Assembly (NCBI GenBank): GCA_038891515.1
Contig: JAWAEB010000043.1
Span: 1-13,331, forward strand
DNA: 13,331 nucleotides
Origin: HRBIN01 sp038891515
Lineage (GTDB): Archaea; Thermoproteota; Nitrososphaeria_A; Caldarchaeales; Caldarchaeaceae
Direction of reading: 5' to 3'
This document shows, piece by piece, positions 7,157 to 13,284 of the stretch. The notes under the pieces are model-generated. The model was not told the DNA's origin and did no database searches. It was given only the letters and a program-made list of their open reading frames with translations. The number at the start of each line of letters is the position of its first letter. The stretch's first letter is position 1. A program made the translations under genes and the position numbers.

Positions 7157-7954
7157 TCAATTTCCACTGAACCTTGGCTCTCTCTTCTCATAGAAACGCG
7201 CCTTTATACCCTCCTTCAAATCCTCTGTATAGAACATTAGAATCGACTCCTTCAGCTGGTATTCCATCCCCTCATCCAACGGCATCTCACCTCCGAAGTT
7301 GACACAGGCCTTAGTGGCACCCACGGCTAGAGGAGCATTCTTCACAATCCTACGGGCCAGCGACATACTCTCCTCCATCAGCCTCTCATGGGGCACCAAC
7401 TTGTTGACGAATCCGAGACGGTAGGCCTCCTCCGCGGAGATCCACTCGCCTGTGAAGAGTAGATACTTGGCCCAGTATTTGCTGAGGAAGCGGGGAAGCC
7501 TAATGGTGATACCCGCACCTGGGCTGACACCTATCGTGACCTCTGGCAGACCGAACTTGGCGTTCTGGCTGGCCACCACTAAATCCACGGACTGTATCAC
7601 CTCTATGTTGCAGAAGCCGTTGACAGCAGCAATTATGGGCTTACGCACCTTCTCCATATAGCGCCACACATCCAAGTTAAACCGGTTGAATTTCTCAATC
7701 TCACTTATGCGGCCTGCCTCCACATTGGCGAGAAATTCCTTAGCGTCACCGCCTGAGCAGAAGGCCTTGTCTCCCGAGCCCGTCAATATGATACACCACA
7801 CATCCCTGTCTTCAGCAGCTTGGTGAAGGGCGTCGTTAAACTCACGTAGCATCGCCACGTTCATGGCGTTACGCGCTTCAGGCCTGTTGAAGGTTATGAC
7901 CACAATCTTCTCTTCAGGTTTCCTCTCAAATAGTAGGTGGTTGTACTGGCTCAT
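7157..7954 (-). CDS. Enoyl-CoA hydratase/isomerase (crotonase) family protein
   Basis: Cytoplasmic acyl-CoA enzyme of 265 residues, normal crotonase length. The first oxyanion-hole segment is clear (GDKAFCSGGDAKEF, 61-74). The two acidic residues that match the catalytic glutamates of enoyl-CoA hydratase are Glu118 (NIEVIQSVDLV) and Glu138 (FGLPEVTIGVSPGAG). The Gly-rich loop before the first Glu, normally like ALGGGCE, is shortened to CNIE and lacks the glycines that supply the second oxyanion-hole amide, so hydratase activity should not be assumed; a hydrolase, isomerase or ring-CoA enzyme is possible. The start is ATG at 7954. An AGGAG lies about 9 bases upstream, yet the TATA box spacing suggests a leaderless start. 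It is divergent from hisG. Confidence 0.85.
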   Translation of the reverse strand: MSQYNHLLFERKPEEKIVVITFNRPEARNAMNVAMLREFNDALHQAAEDRDVWCIILTGSGDKAFCSGGDAKEFLANVEAGRISEIEKFNRFNLDVWRYMEKVRKPIIAAVNGFCNIEVIQSVDLVVASQNAKFGLPEVTIGVSPGAGITIRLPRFLSKYWAKYLLFTGEWISAEEAYRLGFVNKLVPHERLMEESMSLARRIVKNAPLAVGATKACVNFGGEMPLDEGMEYQLKESILMFYTEDLKEGIKARFYEKREPRFSGN

Positions 7955-7975
7955 GGCTTGCTCTCCTAGTTAAGA

Positions 7976-7984
7976 GTATATAAG
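7976..7984 (-). promoter_or_regulatory. TATA box of the enoyl-CoA hydratase family gene
   Basis: CTTATATAC on the minus strand is centred 26 bases upstream of the ATG at 7954. That spacing predicts transcription starting on the start codon, which would leave the AGGAG at 7963-7967 outside the mRNA. Confidence 0.55.
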
Positions 7985-8075
7985 GTTGGTCTGAACCTGA
8001 AGCGGGAGAGATGCAGGCGACAGAGTTGGACGGCGGTAGCCTTCATATCCTATGAGAGGCATATGGGTGAGGTAA

Positions 8076-9053
8076 ATGGGTTCTAGGGTGAAGTTCGCTG
8101 TTCCCAAGGGCTCCCTGGAGGCTGCCACCTTCGACATACTATCAAGGGCCATGCTCAGGCTCCACGGCGCCGACAGGACCTACAGGCCTGTGGTGGATGA
8201 TCCTAGTCTTGAGGTGAAGATATTGAGGCCTCAGGAGATACCTGTTCTAGTTTCTTCGGGAGCATATGACATAGGGATAACGGGGTTGGACTGGGTTAGG
8301 GAGACTGGGGCGGACATACTGGAGCTGATGGACCTTGAATTTGGCCGTGTTCAGCTGGTTGTGGCGGAGCCCAACACCCTGCACCACAAATCCCTCTCTG
8401 AGCTGATAGAAGTATACCCAGTCTTGAGGATATCCACCGAGTATCTCAACACTGTGGTTAGGTATGTGATGGCTGACCCGGCATACCGAAGGCTCTATGG
8501 AGGCAGACAGCCCCAAGTTATAACACCTTGGTGGACTAGGGGTGATAATGAGCGGGTTAAGATATTTCTAAGTTTCGGGGCTACGGAGGCCAAGCCACCC
8601 GAGGACGCCGATATAATAGTTGATGCATCACAGACCGGGATCACCTTGGAGAAGAACAATCTGAGGATTGTGGAGGTTATAGCCGAGTCCACCGCACGCC
8701 TCATAGCCAACAGAGACTCCTATAATGACCCGGCGAAGCGGGAGAAGATACTGGATATCGTCACACTTCTGAGGGGTGTCGTGGAGAGTGGTAAGAAGCT
8801 CCATGTCTTCGCCAACGTACGTGAGGAGAATCTAGGCCAACTTCTCGCCCTCCTCCCAAGTTTGAAAAGCCCGACGATAAGCCCCCTATCTGATAAGGGT
8901 TGGTATGCCATAAACACCATCATCCCAAAGGGCGAACTCCTCAAAATACTTCCAACCCTGAGAAAACTGGCCCAAGGCCTAGTGATACATGAGCCACAGC
9001 TCATACTACCCCTAGAGGACATAGTGAGAGAAAGTGAGAAGAACACGGGCTAG
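8076..9053 (+). CDS. hisG: ATP phosphoribosyltransferase HisG (long form)
   Basis: Catalyses the first step of histidine biosynthesis, ATP + PRPP to phosphoribosyl-ATP, in the cytoplasm. At 325 residues it is the long form with a C-terminal regulatory domain. Visible landmarks: KFAVPKGSLEAATFDIL (6-22), GAYDIGITGLDWV (62-74), LEFGRVQLVVAEP (87-99), SFGATEAKPPEDADIIVD (166-183) leading into the PRPP loop ASQTGITLEKNNL (184-196), and SPTISPLSDKGWYAINTI (265-282) of the ACT-like HisG C domain, where histidine feedback normally acts. The ATG at 8076 is preceded by GGTGAGG at 8066-8072. Two upstream ATGs reach stops quickly. No other his gene is in the window. Its stop shares CTAG with the convergent radical SAM gene. 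Confidence 0.93.
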   Translation: MGSRVKFAVPKGSLEAATFDILSRAMLRLHGADRTYRPVVDDPSLEVKILRPQEIPVLVSSGAYDIGITGLDWVRETGADILELMDLEFGRVQLVVAEPNTLHHKSLSELIEVYPVLRISTEYLNTVVRYVMADPAYRRLYGGRQPQVITPWWTRGDNERVKIFLSFGATEAKPPEDADIIVDASQTGITLEKNNLRIVEVIAESTARLIANRDSYNDPAKREKILDIVTLLRGVVESGKKLHVFANVREENLGQLLALLPSLKSPTISPLSDKGWYAINTIIPKGELLKILPTLRKLAQGLVIHEPQLILPLEDIVRESEKNTG

Positions 9054-10165
9054 AATGTATTTGCGAGCAGGTGTATATTCCCTATCTCCACCCTCCTTAG
9101 GTGACGTAGGGCGGCCCTGTAGCACTCCGTGACCTGCTGCATGGGTGTGATAGGCAGGTCATTCATCATGAAGGCGGGATGGAATACCAAGAGGCTGTAT
9201 GGTATCTGATCGTCTAATGATGCTATGAACGATGCTATCTTCTCCACCTCTTCAGCGTCTATGTATCTTGGCACCACTGGTGTGGTGGCGGCCAGGACGG
9301 GGAGCTCCCTCCTCCTGCTGTAGAACTCCCTATATACCATTTCAAAGTTTTGGAGGATGCGGCTGTTGTCGAAACCTGTGAGCGCCCGATGGATGATGGG
9401 GTCGAATGCCTTCAGGTCGAACTTGACGTTTCCACCACTGGTCACAACAGTTTCAACTGCACGCTTAACCAAGGTCTTGTTCCCGTCACCGTTCCACTCA
9501 TAACATATTCTCACAATCCTACTGACAGGCTTAGTCTCTTGGATTCTCCTCGAGGCCTCCACAGCGAAGGGTAGCTGAGGCTCTGCAGAACCTCCGAACC
9601 AGCACCAGCATGAAATCCTCGGGTTTGAAAGTGTTATGCTGACAAGCTCGTTCACCGAGACATGTGACGCCCTACCCACTTGCTTATGCGACCAGTTCTG
9701 GCAGAAAAGACAGTTCAGGCTGCAGCCATAGAAGAATAGAGCTAGGTTGTAATAGCCCACTTCAGGGCCGTTGGTGCATGCATAGGATGGGTATCCTGCA
9801 CCTGTACCTGCTGGACAGAAGTACGCATTGCAGCAGTTGGTTACGTGCCTGTCGAGGTAGTAGTGGAGTAGGGCTTTGCCTGGTGGTGCCAAGCTATACA
9901 TCCTACCGCTCCTATTGCCCCTTATGCCGCAGTAGCCCATCTCACCATCACCCATGAGGCATTGGGCAGCGCAGAGCTGGCAGGGAATGCCGCCGGCTGT
10001 CTTGGGTGGATAGCTCGGTAGCCCGAAGAGTTTTCTGGACTGTATGTGTCCGTTAAGGGCTATCGTCAGCGCTTCCTCCGGCCTCTCCCTCAAACATCTG
10101 AGACACACTCCGATGGCCCGGGAGACTAGATCTCCACTAGAGCAGAGCCTACAGGCTACGGACAT
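9050..10165 (-). CDS. Cysteine-rich radical SAM protein (AmrS/PflA-related, function unknown)
   Basis: 371 residues. The radical SAM iron-sulfur motif CX3CX2C is Cys148, Cys152, Cys155 in YGCSLNCLFCQNW. A GGE-like SAM-binding motif appears as WFGGSAEPQLP (189-199). The N-terminus has two extra cysteine groups: CxxC...CxxC (5, 8, 21, 24), like a zinc ribbon, and CQLCAAQC...C (62, 65, 69, 79), which resembles the N-terminal segment of AmrS-type and PflA-like proteins. Cys111, 112, 117 and 130 may bind further clusters. The substrate is unknown. The ATG follows the stop of the winged-helix gene with no gap (TAAATG) and a GGTGA ribosome site inside that gene, so both are made from one mRNA. Confidence 0.82.
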   Translation of the reverse strand: MSVACRLCSSGDLVSRAIGVCLRCLRERPEEALTIALNGHIQSRKLFGLPSYPPKTAGGIPCQLCAAQCLMGDGEMGYCGIRGNRSGRMYSLAPPGKALLHYYLDRHVTNCCNAYFCPAGTGAGYPSYACTNGPEVGYYNLALFFYGCSLNCLFCQNWSHKQVGRASHVSVNELVSITLSNPRISCWCWFGGSAEPQLPFAVEASRRIQETKPVSRIVRICYEWNGDGNKTLVKRAVETVVTSGGNVKFDLKAFDPIIHRALTGFDNSRILQNFEMVYREFYSRRRELPVLAATTPVVPRYIDAEEVEKIASFIASLDDQIPYSLLVFHPAFMMNDLPITPMQQVTECYRAALRHLRRVEIGNIHLLANTF

Positions 10166-10675
10166 TTATTCACCGGAGGGTGTGGGTTGAGCATACTCGG
10201 GGCTGTGTCTTTGCCGGGGCTCTGTGTTTAGCTCCACTAGGTTTGTCCTGCCCATCTTCTGGATCTTCACAACATTCCGTCTCTTCAGAGAGGAGATCAG
10301 GCGGTGGGCCTTCAGCCTTGATATTGTGAGGGTTGCGGCTATCTCCTTCTGTGTGGCTTTACCACCCCTCTCGGTGAGAAGATCAACAACGGCCTGTTCC
10401 ATGGGGCTGAGCCCAACTATCCTAGGTGTGTCCCGCCTTTTCTCAGATACCATGAGGTAGAATAATAGGGGGAATACGGCCAAGGCTGCCAGAGCAGATA
10501 TGATAGGTAGTGCCATCCACGGCATCATACCAGTCATGAAGTCGCCCATCATGCCGTGCATAATGGTTTGATGCTGCCAGAAGCTTAGGAGTGTCATGAT
10601 TATCAAGGAAGCAGATGCTGCTGGCATGGCTATCATGACTATCTTAAGAACTCGGCTGGGTGGCAACCCATTCAT
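10166..10675 (-). CDS. Membrane-bound winged-helix transcription factor with Met/His-rich loop
   Basis: 169 residues. Two membrane helices (about 9-31 and 54-76) flank a 22-residue loop (32-53) containing His35, Met39, His40, Met42, Met43, Met47, Met50 and Met51. Basic residues before the first helix and SEKRR after the second place the loop outside and the C-terminus in the cytoplasm. Residues 87-150 form a winged helix of the MarR/HTH type: LSPMEQAVVDLLTERGGKAT, then KEIAATLTISRLKAHRLISS, then a wing near KIQKMGRTNLVEL. I infer a one-component regulator sensing copper or a similar soft metal outside the cell. It is divergent from the PepSY operon, its likely target, and cotranscribed with the radical SAM gene. 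A TTTTAAA box at 10692-10698 may be its promoter. Confidence 0.8.
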   Translation of the reverse strand: MNGLPPSRVLKIVMIAMPAASASLIIMTLLSFWQHQTIMHGMMGDFMTGMMPWMALPIISALAALAVFPLLFYLMVSEKRRDTPRIVGLSPMEQAVVDLLTERGGKATQKEIAATLTISRLKAHRLISSLKRRNVVKIQKMGRTNLVELNTEPRQRHSPEYAQPTPSGE

Positions 10676-10691
10676 CGATGCAGCTTGTGGG

Positions 10692-10698
10692 TTTTAAA
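10692..10698 (-). promoter_or_regulatory. Probable TATA box of the winged-helix/radical SAM operon
   Basis: TTTAAAA on the minus strand, 17-23 bases upstream of the ATG at 10675. It is slightly closer than the ideal 26, so the mRNA is probably leaderless or starts at the codon. Confidence 0.4.
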
Positions 10699-10761
10699 GT
10701 TTTCTCAGTTCCGGCTTCATCATCTAATAAGTCTGAAAAGTGTTTCAGGTCCGTTTCATGA

Positions 10762-10770
10762 TATTTTTAT
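10762..10770 (+). promoter_or_regulatory. Probable TATA box of the PepSY/DUF411 operon
   Basis: TATTTTTAT on the plus strand. A start about 26 bases further on (near 10792) would keep the ribosome site GAGGTGAG (10796-10803) in a short leader before the GTG start. Confidence 0.4.
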
Positions 10771-10807
10771 CAAATTCCTCATCGATCTGTTATTTGAGGT
10801 GAGTGTG

Positions 10808-11539
10808 GTGGAAAGGTGGGTTTTGATTGTGGTCGCCGCAGCTTCAGCAACCCTCTTGGCTGTGGGCGTCTACACAGCTTATGCAATGCCGCAGTGGCAT
10901 ATGTGGCCCTATGGTCAGAGAGTTACACCATATGGTGGTCGTTGGATGGCCGGTGGGCAGGCTCCATACATGATGAATGGTGTCATGATGGGGGGTCAGT
11001 GTCCATACCATGGCTATTGGGTAGGACAGCAAGGCGGTGGGGAGCGGCTTTCCATCCAGCAGGCTTTGGATGTCTTGGAAGACTACGTAGCCGGACTGAG
11101 GGGTGACTTTGCTCTTCACGAGGTTATGGAGTTCCAGTATAACTTCTATGCAATAGTTGTTGAGAGTGATACTGGTTTGGGTGCCTTTGAGCTGCTGGTC
11201 AACTCCTACACTGGTATAGTCTCACCCGAGCCAGGCCCTAACATGATGTGGAACACGAAGTATGGGATGCATTATGCCATGATGGGCGTGTATGGAGAGC
11301 CCACGGCAGATATGCCAGTGACGGCTGAAGAGGCCCAGGAAATAGCCTTAACCTACCTGAGAAACATCTTCGGCGGAGAGGTTGGGGTGGAGGAGCCCAT
11401 GCGATTCTACGGCTACTACACGCTGGACTACATGGTTGACGGCGAGATATATGGCATGCTGAGCGTAAACGGGTTCACAGGCCAAGTATGGCCGCATACA
11501 TGGCATGGACAGTTCATTCAGGAGATGGAGGTGGGGTAG
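10808..11539 (+). CDS. Secreted or anchored PepSY-repeat protein with Met/His/Tyr-rich linker
   Basis: 243 residues from GTG at 10808, chosen because GAGGTGA lies 5 bases upstream and a signal/anchor helix (4-26) starts at once; GTG at 10805 is also possible. Residues 26-75 are rich in Met, His, Tyr, Trp and Gly (PQWHMWPYG, APYMMNGVMMGGQCPYHGYW) with one Cys (65). Two PepSY-like repeats follow: 82-141, ending LLVNSYTGIVSPE, and 172-230, ending LSVNGFTGQVWPH. A second Met-rich stretch joins them (NMMWNTKYGMHYAMMG, 145-160). PepSY units are small extracytoplasmic domains whose roles include inhibition of peptidases; here the soft-metal-ligand composition suggests copper binding, which is inference. 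First gene of a three-gene operon. Confidence 0.75.
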   Translation: MERWVLIVVAAASATLLAVGVYTAYAMPQWHMWPYGQRVTPYGGRWMAGGQAPYMMNGVMMGGQCPYHGYWVGQQGGGERLSIQQALDVLEDYVAGLRGDFALHEVMEFQYNFYAIVVESDTGLGAFELLVNSYTGIVSPEPGPNMMWNTKYGMHYAMMGVYGEPTADMPVTAEEAQEIALTYLRNIFGGEVGVEEPMRFYGYYTLDYMVDGEIYGMLSVNGFTGQVWPHTWHGQFIQEMEVG

Positions 11540-11540
11540 G

Positions 11541-11927
11541 ATGGCGGCTGTTGAGAGGCCTACAGCAGCCTTCATCCTTGGGCTAGTGTCAGGTGTCATG
11601 ATCATCGTCGGGGGATTCGCTGGGATGATATGGGCAGGCCTCACCTACTGGGGTGGATGGCGGGGTATGATGGGGCCTGGGATGATGGGGATGTGGATGC
11701 CATGGTTCGGAGCAGCCTTCTCAGCTATTGGGCTTGTCTCAGGTCTAGTCATCCTAGCTGGCTCGCTGATGCTCCAGAGCAGGCCAGACCAAGCCCAGAC
11801 GTGGGGGGTTCTCATACTAGTCTTCTCGGTGGTCAGCTTATTCAGCATGGGTGGATTCCTAGTCGGGGCGATACTGGGCATTGTGGCAGGTATACTAGCC
11901 CTCACTTGGCGACCTCCCAAGACATAA
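11541..11927 (+). CDS. Small four-helix membrane protein with Met/Trp/Gly-rich loop (DUF4064-like)
   Basis: 128 residues. Hydrophobic helices lie at about 9-33, 56-78, 88-102 and 105-122. The N-terminal pattern TAAFILGLVSGVMIIVGG recalls the DUF4064 family of small membrane proteins; this match is from memory of the pattern. The loop between the first two helices, about 34-55, contains GWRGMMGPGMMGMWMPWFG: six methionines and three tryptophans that could bind Cu(I) at the membrane surface. The ATG at 11541 comes one base after the PepSY gene stop, with GGAGGTG 7 bases upstream; a longer frame starting upstream of this would overlap that gene and has no ribosome site. Function unknown. Confidence 0.72.
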   Translation: MAAVERPTAAFILGLVSGVMIIVGGFAGMIWAGLTYWGGWRGMMGPGMMGMWMPWFGAAFSAIGLVSGLVILAGSLMLQSRPDQAQTWGVLILVFSVVSLFSMGGFLVGAILGIVAGILALTWRPPKT

Positions 11928-11943
11928 ATAAAGTGGTTTGGGA

Positions 11944-12444
11944 ATGCCACATAAACCCGCCCGCAGACATTTGAGAAAACTGGCTCTTCCACTGGTTTTT
12001 TTGTCTGTCATCTCAATCGTGTCCGTAACTCTTATCCTAGTCAACCAGTCGCCCACCATAGGGCAGACCCAGTCCGGGAGAGGTATATTATTTGAAGTAC
12101 ACCGCTCACCTGCATGCAGTTGTTGCGGCCAATATGAGGACTACCTTAGAGCCTCCGGAGTCATCGTAAGGTCTGTAGAGATGTCTGAGATAGCCTCGTT
12201 TAAGGACAGGTTGGGGATACCCCGTGAGATGTGGAGTTGCCACACATCTATAGTGGAGGGGTATTACGTCGAGGGGCATGTACCTTTGGAAGCTGTGGAG
12301 AAGTTGCTGGATGAGAGACCTGCAATTAGGGGTATTGCGTTGCCTAGCATGCCGTCTGGCTCGCCTGGTATGGGTGGGGTGAGAGACAAACCTCTCAAAG
12401 TCTTCTCCATCGACGGCGGTATCGAGGTATTCATGATCTCATAA
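11944..12444 (+). CDS. Membrane-anchored DUF411 family metal-binding protein
   Basis: 166 residues from ATG at 11944. Residues 1-12 are basic, 13-33 form a signal anchor, and from about 48 the DUF411 domain begins: HRSPACSCCGQYEDYLRASG (53-72, Cys58, 60, 61), GIPREMWSCHTSIVEGYYVE (91-110, Cys99, His100), GHVPLEAVEKLLDERPAIRG (111-130) and LPSMPSGSPGM (133-143). This closely follows the family pattern, and all expected metal ligands are present. DUF411 proteins are commonly found beside copper-resistance genes and are regarded as metal-binding. A TTG two codons upstream is a less likely start. It is the third gene of the PepSY operon, 16 bases after the membrane protein gene. The end overlaps the convergent neighbour by 6 bases. 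Confidence 0.88.
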   Translation: MPHKPARRHLRKLALPLVFLSVISIVSVTLILVNQSPTIGQTQSGRGILFEVHRSPACSCCGQYEDYLRASGVIVRSVEMSEIASFKDRLGIPREMWSCHTSIVEGYYVEGHVPLEAVEKLLDERPAIRGIALPSMPSGSPGMGGVRDKPLKVFSIDGGIEVFMIS

Positions 12445-13035
12445 CTCTTCCACGGGCATCTTACCACTCTTCAAACCTATCCTAACCCTTATCAGTCCTT
12501 TTGTAATGACCTCATCCTTAATGGTGGCTCCATACTCCTCAAGTATTCCCTTCAGGGCCTCATACATGCACCTCGTCGTCTCCACACGGCCTCCAGCACC
12601 CACAACAGAGATTTCATAGGAGCCGTCGCCCTGATACCTGGACTCCACCTTCTTAAGAGGGAAGAATCTGCTGAACCTCTGGGCTATGTGGAGGATTATG
12701 TCAAACTCTTCTGAAACCACTTGTAAATACTTCCCCACATCCCGGCCGAGTTGGTAGAACTTCTTCAGTAACTCGTCTTTGTTGATCCTGTAGAGGTCTG
12801 CGATAAGCGTATCCATAAAGTCTGCTGGGAGAACCACCGCATCCATATCCCTTAAAATCCTATAAACCTGCCACAGGTTCTTGAGGTCCTCAGGCTCGAA
12901 GTCCTCCCTAAGCATCTCCAGTGAGGTCTGGAGTATCTGGTTAGTGAGTGAGTAGAGGGTCATATGCTTCTCTTCAGCCAGCTTTGAAAGCTGCTCAGCT
13001 ATACCCGACTCCACCGCTATGGAAGACCTAGCCAT
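12439..13035 (-). CDS. Uncharacterised protein with ribbon-helix-helix-like N-terminus
   Basis: 198 residues from ATG at 13035. I do not recognise the family. Residues 4-43 (SSIAVESGIAEQLSKLAEEK, then MTLYSLTNQILQTSLEML) have the strand-helix-helix pattern of CopG-like ribbon-helix-helix DNA-binding domains, so it may be a regulator. The middle (44-125) is helical and charged. The C-terminal part (139-187) reads like an alpha-beta domain: SYEISVVGAGGRVETTRCMY, then EALKGILEEYGATIKDEVIT, then LIRVRI. The start is chosen because a TATA box lies 28 bases upstream; a GTG at 13059 would lie too close to that box. Convergent with the DUF411 gene. Confidence 0.65.
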   Translation of the reverse strand: MARSSIAVESGIAEQLSKLAEEKHMTLYSLTNQILQTSLEMLREDFEPEDLKNLWQVYRILRDMDAVVLPADFMDTLIADLYRINKDELLKKFYQLGRDVGKYLQVVSEEFDIILHIAQRFSRFFPLKKVESRYQGDGSYEISVVGAGGRVETTRCMYEALKGILEEYGATIKDEVITKGLIRVRIGLKSGKMPVEEL

Positions 13036-13060
13036 CGCTATTAAATAGGAATGGTCCACC

Positions 13061-13066
13061 TATAAA
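13061..13066 (-). promoter_or_regulatory. TATA box of the ribbon-helix-helix-like gene
   Basis: TTTATA on the minus strand, centred about 28 bases upstream of the ATG at 13035. It predicts a leaderless or nearly leaderless transcript and decides the start codon. Confidence 0.5.
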
Positions 13067-13098
13067 TGTATGCGGATATAATCTACGGCTATGTTAAC

Positions 13099-13284
13099 TT
13101 AAGCCATCTCCATCACCCCTTTTATGCTGTTCATCAGGTGTAGCGTCTCTGGCTGGGTGAGTATGTGGATGAGGTTTAGCCATCTCCAGACATGCTCTAG
13201 AATGCATTCCCTCTTCCTGCATGGGAAATGGTCTTCGAAGCACTCATAGTCTGGACAGCCATCTCCATAGCCTGGAACAGCCAA
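13099..13284 (-). CDS. Small cysteine-rich hypothetical protein, possibly the frameshifted end of a longer gene
   Basis: 61 residues if started at TTG 13284; an in-frame stop lies 5 codons further upstream (13300-13302). The sequence looks protein-like: CPDYECFEDHFPCRKREC gives four cysteines spaced C-x4-C-x6-C-x4-C (10, 15, 22, 27), a possible metal site, followed by a helical end (HVWRWLNLIHILTQ and onward). No convincing ribosome site precedes the TTG. In the neighbouring frame upstream, the sequence to the window edge is open and also protein-like (LEHRRYRLGDWLFQAMEMA), so the two parts may belong to one gene broken by a one-base loss. I do not recognise the family. Confidence 0.4.
   Translation of the reverse strand: MAVPGYGDGCPDYECFEDHFPCRKRECILEHVWRWLNLIHILTQPETLHLMNSIKGVMEMA

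Larger units (their letters stand above)
10672..10786 (+). repeat. Two copies of TCATCGAT, candidate operator pair
   Basis: TCATCGAT occurs at 10672-10679, overlapping the start codon of the winged-helix gene, and at 10779-10786, just before the predicted transcription start of the PepSY operon. The core ATCGAT is palindromic. Each copy sits near a predicted start of one of the divergent transcripts, as expected of a shared operator, but an 8-base match is weak evidence. Confidence 0.3.

Noticed and set aside
8052..8075. Upstream ATGs before hisG
   Set aside because: Both run into stop codons within about 8 codons and are out of frame with hisG.
10705..10723. C/D-box small RNA on the minus strand (ATGATGA followed by CTGA)
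   Set aside because: Only 8 bases separate the boxes, and no second C'/D pair follows; more likely chance in an ATC-rich promoter region.
10685..10807. N-terminal extension of the PepSY protein from a TTG at 10685
   Set aside because: It would cover the whole divergent promoter region; the ribosome site and signal anchor point to the GTG at 10808 (or 10805).
13036..13059. Alternative GTG start for the ribbon-helix-helix-like gene
   Set aside because: It lies only a few bases from the TATA box, so it would be outside the mRNA; the added residues do not extend the domain.
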